In this document: positions 11,801-64,000 of the stretch, piece after piece | Layout of the letters: each line of letters begins with the position of its first letter | Position numbering within the stretch: position 1 is the stretch's first letter | NCBI GenBank assembly: GCA_029721435.1 | Contig: CM056587.1 | Span: forward strand, 15,595,667-15,659,666 | Length of the DNA stretch: 64,000 bases | From: Gymnothorax reevesii | Taxonomy: Eukaryota; Chordata; Actinopteri; Anguilliformes; Muraenidae | Reading direction: 5' to 3' | Position numbers and translations under genes: made by a program | The notes under the pieces: generated by a model | The model's input: the letters and a program-made list of their open reading frames with translations, nothing else | The model's database searches: none | What the model was told of the DNA's origin: nothing

Positions 11801-12966
11801 GCTTGTACCTCATCCTCCTCTCTCTTCTTTCGTGCTGCCTCCTCTCTCTCCACTTTGAGCCTGAATTCAGCCTGAGCAACTTCCTCGCGCTGCAGCCACT
11901 CCAGGTGCAGTCTCTGTCTGCATCACATCAAACACAAGCACAGTGCTGAAGCGCACCAGGGCACACAGAACCTCTGAGATCACTCAGGGAGGATTTTAGT
12001 TAGATCACAGTCATTGTGAATGATTACAGTCATTGTGAATGTCAGTATTTGGTCTACAATGCCAACTGAATATGTCAAGATCACTTTTTGCAATTTCAGG
12101 TGCAAATAAGCAAACAGATGCCGACTGCACCATTAATTCTTCTCTCTTACTGTACCTTTCTTCCTCAGCCTTCCTGTTCTCCTCTTCATCACCATCATCT
12201 GATACATCTCCAGACTCTTCCTCCAGTAATTCTGCAAATGTTAAAACCAATGCATAAGCACATTTCAAAATCAAACTTGAAGTCGCAAAAAGCATGATAC
12301 CCATGTCATTACAGTAACAGGCATATTAAAAAGGACGGAGTTGAGCCGGACAAAATGACAGGTGAAGAAAGCTTGAGCAGTTCACCGTATATCCGTTGAA
12401 GTTATAGCTGGGTTAAGAAAACACGGTAAAGCCTTAACCGTTGCGCGTTCTCCGATTCAAAGCAAATGGTTCGGAATATATTGCTTATGTTATGCTTGCA
12501 GCGCTAGATCTAAAATGTCAAACACGGTGTAATCACACGCATGCCTGACCGACATGGAGCATGTTGGCAACTAACCTTCAGTTAGCTAGTCAACGCGTGT
12601 TACCTACCTGAATCTCTGAGTTTAGCGAGGGCTTGACGTTTTCTTTTCCTCCTTTCTTTGTTAAAAGCGGCCCGCCGTCGCTTCTGACTGAAAATACAAA
12701 AGAAGAATTTACAAGGCAGGATAAAACTGGTAGCTAAATTAGCTAACAGCAATCTCAGTAATTTCTAGCTAGCTAGAGCTGGAGCTAGGTAGCTAATAGC
12801 ACTGGATCCACAACATTAATAAAACTGTGGCTAACTAAACGACTACTTAAAATTATAATCATTACAACAGACACCAGGTATTACTTATTCAGAGCACTGA
12901 ACAAGATAAAAGTTTTGACCTGCATGGTTTGAGCAGTGCACATCCTGCTTCTACTGCATTCGCCAT
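1832..12966 (-). CDS. zrsr2: zrsr2: U2AF35-related protein 2, whole gene (11 coding exons)
   Basis: ZRSR2 (Urp) is a nuclear splicing factor that contacts the 3' splice site of U12-type introns through the minor spliceosome. Eleven exons in perfect phase give 664 residues: a charged helical N-terminus (about 16-146), CCCH finger 1 (C171, C180, C186, H190; C-x8-C-x5-C-x3-H), a UHM/RRM-like fold (about 192-308) with the RWY motif near 289, CCCH finger 2 (C311, C319, C325, H329; C-x7-C-x5-C-x3-H), then an RS domain with many RRSRS/GRR/DRR units, a lysine-rich block and an acidic serine-rich tail. From recall the human protein is about 480 residues. The excess lies in the last exon. The start is the ATG at 12966-12964, which joins in phase to exon 2. 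All ten introns have GT-AG ends and none looks U12-type. The gene is divergent from phka2. Confidence 0.95.
3024..3700. repeat. Tandem array of four ~145-bp units plus tail, zrsr2 intron 10
   Basis: Units start near 3031, 3178, 3333 and 3478. Each carries AAGGTCA twice or more, then GTGAAATCCAGCAAAAA, a GTTACCATACCAAATTTGG-like block, and ends in GAGTACTGA. The array ends in a GACGGACGACAGACGGACA tail followed by ACAATACCCC, a tail type also seen at 36180-36230. It looks like a fish dispersed repeat that has been tandemly amplified. I cannot name the family. Confidence 0.85.
3701..4965. other. zrsr2 intron 10, remainder
   Basis: AT-rich intron between the tandem array and exon 10. I see no exon, RNA gene or clear terminal-repeat element here. 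Confidence 0.5.
4966..5075 (-). CDS. zrsr2: zrsr2 exon 10: end of UHM, first Cys of finger 2
   Basis: Acceptor CACAG and donor GTGAGC. The exon encodes [20 protein letters not shown], then [17 protein letters not shown], matching the UHM C-terminus and the start of zinc finger 2 in ZRSR proteins. It enters with a split Arg codon and leaves in phase 1 with a split Gly. Confidence 0.96.
5138..5509. mobile_element. MITE with TTAAAGG termini, zrsr2 intron 9
   Basis: The inverted ends are TTAAAGGATCAGTGTGTA at 5138 and the complement of TACACACTGCTCCTTTAA at 5509. The interior is not coding. The termini are those of a common fish short inverted-repeat element. The superfamily is not certain. Confidence 0.8.
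5769..6161. mobile_element. MITE with AGTTCACCCAAAAATGAAA termini, zrsr2 intron 9
   Basis: AGTTCACCCAAAAATGAAA near 5781 is matched by its inverse TTTCATTTTTGGGTGAACT near 6151. This terminus is one of the commonest short DNA elements in fish genomes. A C-rich run at 6031-6052 lies inside. Confidence 0.85.
7026..7081 (-). CDS. zrsr2: zrsr2 exon 9: UHM core
   Basis: Acceptor CTCCAG and donor GTAGGT. The exon encodes [18 protein letters not shown] and half of an Arg codon. This is the RNP-like strand of the UHM, nearly identical to vertebrate ZRSR2. Confidence 0.95.
7614..7827 (-). CDS. zrsr2: zrsr2 exon 8: end of finger 1 and UHM start
   Basis: The exon completes finger 1 (CSRLH) and encodes [28 protein letters not shown] and [19 protein letters not shown], the highly conserved ZRSR2 UHM. 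Acceptor GGTCAG, donor GTGACT, leaving in phase 0. Confidence 0.96.
8301..8416 (-). CDS. zrsr2: zrsr2 exon 7: CCCH zinc finger 1
   Basis: The exon encodes [20 protein letters not shown], then [13 protein letters not shown], giving three of the four metal ligands of finger 1. The EKDRANCPF motif is diagnostic for the U2AF35/ZRSR family. Acceptor GTACAG, donor GTAGGT, leaving in phase 2. Confidence 0.96.
8846..8875. repeat. (CA)n microsatellite
   Basis: About 15 uninterrupted CA units lie in zrsr2 intron 6. Confidence 0.95.
9190..9490 (+). mobile_element. tRNA-derived SINE-like copy, zrsr2 intron 6
   Basis: A tRNA-like head has a degenerate A-box region at about 9205-9240 and the B-box-like GAGTTCAAATCC near 9263. 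A non-tRNA body ending around 9480 follows. The copy is degraded and I cannot define target duplications. Confidence 0.55.
9890..10160 (-). repeat. Dispersed repeat with GACAGACAGACG tail next to zrsr2 exon 6
   Basis: Read on the minus strand, this contains TGGAAGGGGACATAGGAATG followed by GTCTGTCTGTCTGA. The same module in the other orientation lies at 29815-30040 (TGGAAGGGGATATGGGAATG then GTCCGTCCGTCCG). The repeat ends within a few bases of the exon 6 splice donor. Confidence 0.7.
10165..10203 (-). CDS. zrsr2: zrsr2 exon 6 (39-nt microexon)
   Basis: Acceptor TTGTAG, donor GTATGT, phase 0 at both ends. It encodes [13 protein letters not shown], matching the conserved QKMLDQAE motif just before finger 1 in ZRSR2. 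Confidence 0.93.
10748..10942. mobile_element. hAT MITE with perfect 8-bp target duplication, zrsr2 intron 5
   Basis: The 195-bp element starts CAGAGGTGTATAATCCAGG and ends with the inverse CCTGGATTATACACCTCTG. It is flanked on both sides by CTTATACC (10740-10747 and 10943-10950). An 8-bp duplication and CAGAGGTG tips are hAT hallmarks. The tip resembles that of the medaka Tol2 family. It has no coding capacity. Confidence 0.93.
11321..11407 (-). CDS. zrsr2: zrsr2 exon 5: charged helix
   Basis: Acceptor ATGCAG, donor GTGATC, phase 0 at both ends, 29 residues. It encodes [20 protein letters not shown] and RQKEKMDRE, the Glu/Arg/Lys-rich helix found in the ZRSR2 N-terminus. Confidence 0.93.
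11809..11917 (-). CDS. zrsr2: zrsr2 exon 4: charged helix
   Basis: Acceptor ATGCAG, donor GTACAA. It encodes [20 protein letters not shown] then [16 protein letters not shown], aligning with the RQRLHEEWLLRE region of mammalian ZRSR2. It enters with a split Arg codon and leaves in phase 0. Confidence 0.94.
12156..12231 (-). CDS. zrsr2: zrsr2 exon 3: acidic segment
   Basis: Acceptor TTGCAG, donor GTACAG. It encodes [20 protein letters not shown] and AEEE, an acidic stretch at the place of the EEEEDTFIEE segment in mammals. Phases join exons 2 and 4 exactly. Confidence 0.9.
12608..12687 (-). CDS. zrsr2: zrsr2 exon 2: basic N-terminal segment
   Basis: Acceptor TTTCAG, donor GTAGGT. It encodes [20 protein letters not shown] then AKLRDS, matching the KKYRAALKKEKRKKRRQELARLRDS region of ZRSR2. 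Confidence 0.94.
12920..12966 (-). CDS. zrsr2: zrsr2 exon 1 with start codon
   Basis: The ATG at 12966-12964 opens [15 protein letters not shown] and joins exon 2 in phase through a CAG/GTCAAA donor. There is no conserved motif in these 15 residues, so the start rests on phase and position. Confidence 0.75.
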
Positions 12967-15549
12967 TTCATTTTTCTTCAACACCGATTGAACTAATTGT
13001 TACACACCTACGGGGTAATTTCTGCCACCTACTGCACGGGATGGTTAATGAAGATATTTTGGAACCGCCGTGAGGTCGCCTGGCGTGATTTTCTACTAAC
13101 TAATTTTATTAATTTCTCTCACGAAAAATGTGTGATTTTATTCATAGATATCACGATCATGAGACGCTCCTCTGCCAGATGGCTGTTCACTCTAAATCAG
13201 AATGTGTTAATGTCCAACCCTTTTTGAGTTTATAGGCTTGACTTTGTGAAAGTTTCAGTAAATGTTGTATCAACTACTTTTGTGTGACAACGATGCAATT
13301 AATGTGTTATAAATGAGGTTTCTTTTCAAACACATCGATGAAAGTTACAAGAAATGTGCTGATCTTAGTTAGATGTAGTGGCGGATTGACGATGTGCAAA
13401 CAAAGGTGATGAAAACCCCTGTTTAGGAATGGAAAACAATTCCGGCACTGAGAAAAACATGCGGCGCAATGTACAGGGGATTCTTGCCCAAGGGAAACTG
13501 CAGCCAGTCAAGAATTTAACGCTGGATTAAAAATTCTGACGGGTTAAATTTGAGCAGTTAGCAAAGACGGTAATGTCCTTGCTCAGTAAGTCAAAGTCCA
13601 GGCCAGAAAGATGATTCTGCGGTCAATAAGGTTCATTTTTTTTCATATCACTATTGAATGCAACCAAAAACTTTATCAATTTTTTCCATTAATGCTGCTT
13701 TAAATCAGTTCATAGTTTTTCACTAATGAACATCCTGGAAGAATCTCATTTAATGCTTTGATGATAGGCCCAGTCCAATTTCGTACCCCTGAAAACTTTT
13801 AGATTGAAAATATCAATCTGTAGGTGTGGTTAAGGTGAAGGGACTGCTCTTTCCCCATAAAACATAATTCGAAACATATATTTTAGTGGGGATATTTCCA
13901 TATATCTTTCTTTGGTCGAGCTCAACACCATAAAAATGATTGTGGGTTTTGTTCCTTTGTTTCTCTACATTTTAAAACTGTTGTGTCAAATTAAAGTCAG
14001 GGTAACTTCAAATAATTTCATTTTTTTAAACAACAACAAGCGTAAATTGCACAGATAACTCTAGAAATATTGAAATAAAATAGGCAGTATTTCATTTTTT
14101 TTCCATTAGGATATTCAATCATAATACCTTACCTCATGCCTTGGGGCTTTTTCAAGAGGTGATCTCATCATAATTGGGATAATCTTGCACAAAATAATCT
14201 CATACGCACAATGTACTTGTAAATAATACAGCCCATGAATTATTATAGAAAAACCGTATAGAGCCCGCGCACCAGTACTCCGTATTAGACCTTTATTATG
14301 AAAAAGTTTTAATAATAAAGGTCTAGTACTGGTGCGCGGGCTCTATATGTTTTTTTATTTCTATTGTCACTTTTGATTAGCCCAGCACCCATGGCGATGT
14401 GCGTATAGCGAAAACCCACTTCCATGAATTACTATAGTCACCCAAACTGCTTTTATACTGTATATCTTTAAAATATCACATAAAATATAGGCAAATAGAT
14501 ATTTTCAGAGAGTTAGGGAATTCAATCCTATCCAGTCTAGTCACTTCTAAAGCTCCCACTCACCAACTCGGTCCCTATCGAACTGGATACAGATAGAGAT
14601 GTTTGGTTGGCTATTATAAATAGCCTCATTGAATCACATACCACTGTAAGTTTTATCAGCTTGACTCGGCCCAGATGTTCAGTACGTTCGGAATACGAGG
14701 CTCTCAAGCTGATATAGCACTGCGTGATATACCCTATTTGAATATGGAGGCTCTTTCAATTCTTTTCACGCGTTGGATACCGTAAAAAAAAAAAAAAAAC
14801 TATTTATGGAATGACCTTTAATTTAGCGTTAGTGTGGGCTAACATTGTTAGGGACAATCACTGAGTGAGGCATTCGAAGTAGAAAAATATACCAATAAAT
14901 CTAAAGAAAAAAAAGTAGGCCTATCATGAAAATTAGGAGGGACACAGTATTGAGCCCGACAGAGGAATTATGTCAATAATCCTCTACAGTGGACTGTAAC
15001 CCTTTGCAGGCGCGGTGACGTCTTCACCCATAGTCCTTTGCGAATAACAGAGCGTCAGAGAAAAATAGTAGAGGCAAGACGCCGAGTCCAGTCGCGAAGC
15101 TGTGGATTTCCTTGGTGCGAAACGGACTGGGTGAGTCGGTCATCAGCGCGAATGTTCTCTCTTGACCTACGGACATTACCGCTGTCTCAACGCAGCGTTA
15201 TTGTTCTGCGTGACGACAGCTGCCGCTCCAGATCTCTCACGGCAGTGATGTTACTCCGTGTGCATATTACGCGTTGAGATTTCATCTGTCCGGCATTTCA
15301 ACCTGGCAGCTGAGGCTCGCTGAATATGAAACGCTGTAGCGCACTGAGAAATTACGCCGGTTAGATTGTGCGACGCGTAGGCTGGATGGTAAATGATTGT
15401 ATTACCATATCGCTGTTCACTGAAAATGTGTAACTAATTTTACTGGAAGGACTTGGTATGTAATAACGATTCCGTTACGTTTTTCCAGAAATTATAAGAA
15501 AGAGAATTCACCTGTTTTTCACTCGTTTATCAGTGCACCTAATGGGACA
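12967..15549. promoter_or_regulatory. Divergent intergenic region between zrsr2 and phka2
   Basis: This 2.58-kb region separates the two start codons, so both 5' UTRs and promoters should lie here. It is AT-rich up to about 14990 and clearly richer in CpG at 15000-15550. A CRE-like TGACGTC lies at 15016-15022. No TATA box is convincing. An open frame at 15038-15277 falls in the CpG-rich part but has no recognisable domain and is probably upstream leader sequence. Confidence 0.55.
14257..14346. repeat. Long GC-rich hairpin in the intergenic region
   Basis: The outer arm TATAGAGCCCGCGCACCAGT (14257) and its exact inverse ending at 14346 enclose a second matched pair, AGACCTTTATTAT/ATAATAAAGGTCT. 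The loop is about 12 bases and the left arm has a 7-base insertion. The total stem is about 36 bp. No coding or RNA gene assignment can be made. Confidence 0.9.
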
Positions 15550-58665
<43,116 letters not shown>

Positions 58666-58673
<8 letters not shown>

Positions 58674-58880
58674 AATACTCTGCTTTGAATAGAGTGAAAC
58701 TCAGCGTAAAACAGTGCAATATCCTGCATCAAGCACAGTGAAATATCCTGCCTTTTACAGATTGAAACTGCATAAAACACCGGGCAATATCCTGCTCCCA
58801 GCACGGGGAAATACCCTGCTTTTTACAGAGTGAAACTGCATAAAACACCAGGCAATATCCTGCATCCAGCACAGGGAAAT
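58666..58880 (+). repeat. 68-bp tandem repeat starting at the phka2 stop
   Basis: Units begin at 58666, 58734 and 58802, with a partial fourth at 58870. Each starts CAC(A/G)GTGAAATA or a variant and contains GCAATATCCTGC. The first unit includes the last sense codons and stop of phka2; the rest is 3' UTR. Confidence 0.92.
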
Positions 58881-60697
58881 GGACTGTGCCAAATTTGCTA
58901 GTCCACTGTCAGGTTGTCTAGAGCGCAGGCTGGCACAATGAAAAAATGCACCGCCCTCAGGCCGTGATGTACATCACATCCTGTTGATAATTCACGCTTT
59001 GCTGGTTTCTCAAAAATGGACTAAGCCCACTCTTTTGGAAGTGAAATATACTGGAATATATTCTAAATGTGTGGAGAATACAGTGCAAAATACATTTTTT
59101 GTTGTGTCATGTTGTGCTATACCGTGGCAATGATTAGCACATTAGCCGATGCACAGAAAGTATATTCCAGTGTAGTTTAATGTCATCCTAAGGATCCATT
59201 TCTATTTTTTTCAATAGACATTTACATTGAATTTTAATTTTCTTTTTATTTTTAGAACTTTCCCTTCTCTCTCATGGAGAAACAACCCACCCTGTTTCAG
59301 CAGGTGACTGTTTTCATAATCATTGGATAAGTTATGTTTCAGGAAGCAATTAAGACCGCTGCTCTGTACTAACCATCTGCTCTTGAATTAGTGCAAGAAC
59401 AAAGAAGGGCAATTCTTTAGTGTCCTCATAAAGTATCAATAATTGCATGGAAGATTAATCTGCATGCATTCATACTGCAAAATCAGAAAGTGGGTATTTT
59501 TTTCTGACATTATGAGGGGTAAATGATATGTGTTTGGTCAGATTTTTTAAATGACTTCCATCAGCAGGTTATGGGGGAGAGGTACACATCACAAGAAACT
59601 TGTGTTGTGATATTTGCATACAGTTTCCATGTGGGATTGTGGAATGCAAGTTTATATGTAATACAGTTTGGATTTTTCATGACACTTCGCAAAATAGACT
59701 TATATGGGCTGAATTGCCTGTTTGCATACTGGAATATTATTGTGTTCCATACAGGCTATCAATACAAAGAACATCTGTATACAGGCTTCTGGCTTGCACA
59801 AAGCAATCATTAATTATGTATAATAGGACTTAACTGATAACTTTGATTATCTGTAGTGGCTGGGATTAACCAGTCAGACAGAGAAGAATGTAACCACATT
59901 CAGTATTGACAAAGTAGTCTTATTGGTTGTGAGGCTGGCTTTTGTTAAATGTGAATGCATGGCCTGTGTTGTACTGAAATTGGTGCTACCTATTTTAGTT
60001 ATATTTGTGTCAACTGAGCGAATCCATCCACAAGTAAATTATCTCAAATGTTGTGAATTACATTATGAATTTACGACTGTATTTTATTGGTATTCACCTG
60101 TATTTATGTAAGAGGTATGATCTGCAGTGTAATGATAATTGATATAATTGCAAGTATATCTTGCCCATATTTCATTTGCCAGCAGCAAAACTGTGTAGTT
60201 TGTGTCAAAAATATATTGTTTGAATGTGAAGTGTGTATGTAGATCAATTCTGGTATGGCCCTATTGACTGTTGCTTGTAATATTTTATATTTGCTTATGT
60301 GTCCACTTATTATTCTCTCATATTCATGATTGTCAGTAAGTTATTAATTCAAATGATCATCATGCTTCATATTTTATTGATTATTTATATATTTCACCGC
60401 AGTTGTGTCCGCCTTGGGGAAAATGGCACGGGGAGATGTTGTGACAAGCCGTCAGGTTTTGTCTTTAGCATCAGTTTTCAGTCGAGTGAAATGTGAGCTC
60501 AAGTTCACTTTGTGTTATTTCTGTTCATTGGTGAATACTTCTGCTTCTTATTGATTTGTGTTTATTTATTGCCTGTCTTGTATGGGCCTGATATTGATTC
60601 CATTTTATACCCGAACTGGATGTCCTGCTGTCCCTGGCTCAGAGCTCTGGAGTTATTCATCTGACTCAAGTTGTCAATTGATGGTCTCGAACAACAA
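58881..60697 (+). other. phka2 3' UTR and downstream sequence
   Basis: AT-rich, without a recognisable gene. I could not fix the cleavage site: no AATAAA close to the stop stands out. Open frames at 59523-59833 and 59923-60111 show no family likeness. Confidence 0.45.
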
Positions 60698-60890
60698 AAG
60701 GGAAGTTCTGCCCAGTACTGAGACAGATAGATAGTAGACCAATTTGGATTGGAGGGAAAGACAGATTTGATTTTTCTGTAATTAAATGTTTGTTTAGTCT
60801 TAATTTTACCTGTTAAATTTAATCACGGAACTAATTGAGGTATGATAGTGGAGAGTATTATCCCAAACAAACTTGGGCGGAACTTCCCTT
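60698..60890. mobile_element. MITE with AAGGGAAGTTCTGCCCA ends
   Basis: AAGGGAAGTTCTGCCCA at 60698 is mirrored by TGGGCGGAACTTCCCTT ending 60890 (one mismatch). 193 bp, AT-rich interior. Confidence 0.8.
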
Positions 60891-61147
60891 CTTTCTGTTG
60901 AGGCCATCTTCTGAGGATCATCACCAGTTTGCAGTATCTAAAAATGCATCCTCTCTTTCTTCACTTGCCTCCTTTCCTGATTCTTGTAGAGTGTAGTGGG
61001 ACGCACCATTAGTGCTATTCTGGCTTAATTTGCTTCTTGCTGCATGCGCCAGTCCTGCCCTCATGCATAACCCCGCCCACCTGTTCAGCCCCACCTACTG
61101 GCTCCACTGTTGACTGTAACAACTGAACGTACAGACCATGGAGTTAA

Positions 61148-61769
61148 TATAATAGAACTGGAGAGAGTGAGGAAGTACCACCCTTATTACTTTCAATGGG
61201 AGATGCTAGGCTAGCTACTTCAGCCCAGAAAAAACAGAATTGACTGACGCAATCTATAAAATTGGTGTTCCATGGGTGCTTATTTCCGGCACCATTTCAA
61301 AAGATTGCCAATCTGATTACATAGCACAAATGGCCAAGAAAATGTGTCGTCTGTGCGGATTGGCGAATGTGTTCGAGGGGAAATGACGAGCAACACTGTT
61401 AATCCAGAACACGCATGCACTATACACTCATTGGCTGAACTGCTGCAGTCAGAGCAACAGCCAGACAACCAAACTCGTGCACGAGCGGTCATCAAGCTCT
61501 AAGTAGCAGTTCTTATTTTACAGGCCCTCTTGAAAACATCAAACAGTTGCGTCAGACAAAGAGCAAAATAATGAAGGATTACCGAATACATTTGCTTTTG
61601 TTTTTGCTTTATTTTGCAAGAAAAAAAGGCGCACTTTTCAATTGGTGTCTATGGAGTGTCAGTGTCTTTGGCCACAAAATTGCATCCTCGGGAAACGCGG
61701 AAGCAGGAAGCTAACATGCTAACTGGCTGAAGCAAAGGTACCTCCTCGTTCTCTCTGGTTCTATTATAT
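61148..61769. mobile_element. MITE of ~620 bp with ATAATAGAAC ends
   Basis: ATAATAGAACTGGAGAGAGT on the left, and the inverse of ATAATAGAACCAGAGAGAAC on the right, with further inner matches (GAGGAAGTACC/GAGGAGGTACC, then GCTAGC/GCTAAC). TA-type borders. No transposase frame identified. Confidence 0.82.
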
Positions 61770-63440
61770 ATCTTTATGGTACAGACATCTGTATGAGACA
61801 TGACTAAAGCGGTGTCCAACCATCATTAATCATGATGGACAATTTTATCTACTTTTGCATTCTGCTTCAATCGTCTCATTTGCTATGGTAAGTTACACAA
61901 CTTTTCTCACCTTTTGTTGTAATTCACAAGTGCAGCCAGCAAAACAGCAACAAAAAAAAAAAAAAAAACAGCCAGCAAAAATTGGTGAGAGGTGTATGAA
62001 GCATACAGTTAAAATTATAATACATAAACAGGATCCGAACAATGGCAGACATCTTTGGAAGACTGACGGGCCAGTTTTCTGAAGAAAGAGGCTACATTTA
62101 CGCCAGTGGGCATACGCATTAGTGTTTGGGTTAATGTTAGGGTTACGCCCCAAAGCCAAGCATTTTCCCGCGTACATTCCATGTTCGGAGTACAATATAG
62201 TTCATTGCGCTTATGCGTGCGGAATTTCGTCAATAACAAATTGGAGTACGTCTACAACTGGCGCAAAAAAAATAGCCAGTCTTTTCTAAATCAGGCTTTC
62301 AGGGTTGAGCACATAAGCTGTGCGTCAGATCAGAGTGATCAGTCACACTGCCGCAGTTTCCTGTGTTGTTGCGCTGGACAGCGCGTTCGACTTGATCCCG
62401 GGACAGTTCAGAGGCGCATTTGATCATCACATGAAAGTCATGAGGCCAGATGTCTGAGGTAGTCACACAGCCATTTCCCGTCATGCACCTTGGTTCATCC
62501 GCTGCCCTACAGAGAACGAAGATACTTGTGCCGCAAAGCGAAGTTCCTGTTACTGATTGCTTCTGGCATCTTGTGGGCTGTTTCACAAAATATCAGGCAG
62601 TTCTGTCTAACCAGAAGCAAGCAGATTATGTGGTTATTTTGTAAATGCTACCAAATAATCTGCTAAAGTATCAGACAAAGGCAAATATCCACCTCGATTA
62701 GGTATGCAAGGTCTGCAGTAAATGCTCCCTGCATGCTGGAATACTCTGGTTTTTGTTTGGCTGATTAATTTATTTGCTGAATACTGTCAATGATTATGAA
62801 GACTGATGATCAGGAACTGATTATGGTAAAGTGATTGCCTGCACCCATATGATGGATTTTATCTTGCAAGGATGGCTGTAATTTGATTAAATGCAAAAAA
62901 AATCCAAAAGCCTCTTTGACTTGTATCTTATTTTTGCATTTTGTCAGCAGCATTATTCATCATAAGGTGGGGCTTGATTTTATTTCAGTAAGTTATTAAC
63001 ATTCCAAGGTATAAATCAAAAGAGAAGGAAATCATTGGCATATCAAACATAGCAATTTAAGGCTAAAGGTTTTAATTACAATAGGACTTGCAGACCAATT
63101 GCAAATCAGCTATTTCATAATCTTCATGAGTTCAGAGTCTGTGAAAGAGATATAAGGATTCTATGTCGTCATTAATTGTAATCTGAAAAATGCCTCATAA
63201 ATGTATTGTGGAGTATAACATCGTACCTCAGGAGTTACCATCATTTTTGACTTGTTTCATCAGCCCTCCAAGAATCAATCGCACCATGTTTACTTCAACT
63301 TTTAAGACCAGGTGAACCATGCTCAAGATGGCCGCAGTATGGGGCCAAGTGCAGAGGGGAAGTCAACGAGGGCATTAAAAACAATGATTAGGTTCAAGAA
63401 ACCTAATAGTTTTTAAATGACAATTTGATTTATTTAATAA
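61770..63440. other. Downstream intergenic sequence
   Basis: Contains an A run at 61956-61970 and otherwise AT-rich unique-looking sequence. I recognise no exon, RNA gene or clear inverted-repeat element. Confidence 0.45.
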
Positions 63441-63449
63441 AATGCCCAA

Positions 63450-64000
63450 CTGACCCTGTGTGAAAAAGTAATCACCCCCTTTGTCACTCAATCAAATTGA
63501 AATTGTCATGGGTTTGAATCAGACCAGGCACATCTGAATTTAATTACTGGCAGTCCTGTTGAATCTAACCATCACTTAAAAATACCTTTTCCAGCAGGGT
63601 GACATGGGCTTTTCAGTGCAAACAACCCCAAACTATGTTGCAATCAACTGCTAATTAATAGGAACAAGAGGGCTTCTTTTATTTACTAAAAATGTTTTGA
63701 TGATCCTCGAGCCTTCTGGGATAAAGTTCAGCAGTCTAGCAAGTCAACGGTGCTGCCAAATCTAATGAAAAGTTAACAAGGCATTCTGCTTAAAGAATAT
63801 CAGAACAGTTGTCAAACATTGTGGTAGTGTGATGGTATGGAGATGCTTTGGTTCTTCAGGGCGTTGATGTCTCGCCAAAACTGTTCAAACCATGGATTCT
63901 GCTTTCTTCTGCAAATTCCAAAATGAGGGTGTTCAGTGATCAGGCTGTCATTCTGCAGCCTCGGGGCAATTTGGGTATATAGAAAGTCAAAATGCAGCAC
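63450..64000 (+). mobile_element. DNA transposon fragment running off the window end
   Basis: GTGTGAAAAAGTAATCACCC at about 63459 begins a fish DNA element. CTGGCAGTCCTGTTGAATCT and GTGGTAGTGTGATGGTATGG are typical internal phrases. It is related to the fragment at 39290 by its GTGAAAAAG start. The right end lies outside the window. Confidence 0.65.

Noticed and set aside
15038..15277. 79-codon frame upstream of phka2
   Set aside because: It lies in the CpG-rich presumed leader, has no domain likeness and precedes the clearly conserved MRSRSNSG start.

Overview
This is a vertebrate nuclear window, almost certainly from a teleost fish. It is AT-rich and intron-rich, with small exons bounded by GT/AG sites, and it is full of fish-type transposon debris (Tc1/mariner, hAT MITEs, tRNA-SINE and LINE tails). 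I see no bacterial, organellar or viral gene. The exact species cannot be read from the sequence.

Two complete protein genes stand head to head. On the minus strand, 12966 to 1832, is zrsr2, encoding the minor-spliceosome 3' splice-site factor (U2AF35-related protein 2). I could place 11 coding exons in perfect phase, giving 664 residues with CCCH finger 1, a UHM, CCCH finger 2 and a very long RS domain. On the plus strand, 15550 to 58673, is a phosphorylase kinase regulatory alpha subunit, best called phka2. I placed 30 exons that join in phase to 1208 residues, plus one tentative microexon. It runs from the N-terminal [12 protein letters not shown] signature to a C-terminal CaaX box. The two start codons lie 2.58 kb apart, so 12967-15549 should hold both promoters. 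It also contains a long GC-rich hairpin.

Layout: 1-1780 is AT-rich sequence beyond the zrsr2 3' end. 1832-12966 is zrsr2, with a 145-bp tandem array, several MITEs and a SINE in its introns. 12967-15549 is intergenic. 15550-58673 is phka2, whose introns carry two 679/678-bp hAT copies with perfect 8-bp target duplications, other hAT MITEs, a GT higher-order satellite, a TTA-flanked inverted-repeat element, a decayed Tc1/mariner nested in an antisense LINE, and a 28-bp minisatellite just before the last exon. 58674-64000 is the phka2 3' UTR and downstream sequence with MITEs and no recognised gene.

The two genes do not share a pathway. ZRSR2 acts in U12-type intron recognition in the nucleus, and PHKA2 regulates cytosolic glycogen phosphorylase kinase. 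In human both lie on Xp22, so their linkage here looks like conserved synteny and supports phka2 over phka1 (inference). The most notable points are a GC-AG intron and exon uncertainty in the phka2 phosphorylation region, a (TG)n acceptor tract at phka2 exon 14, a 68-bp tandem repeat that begins inside the phka2 stop codon context, intact target-site duplications on several hAT elements, and the transposon-in-LINE nest.
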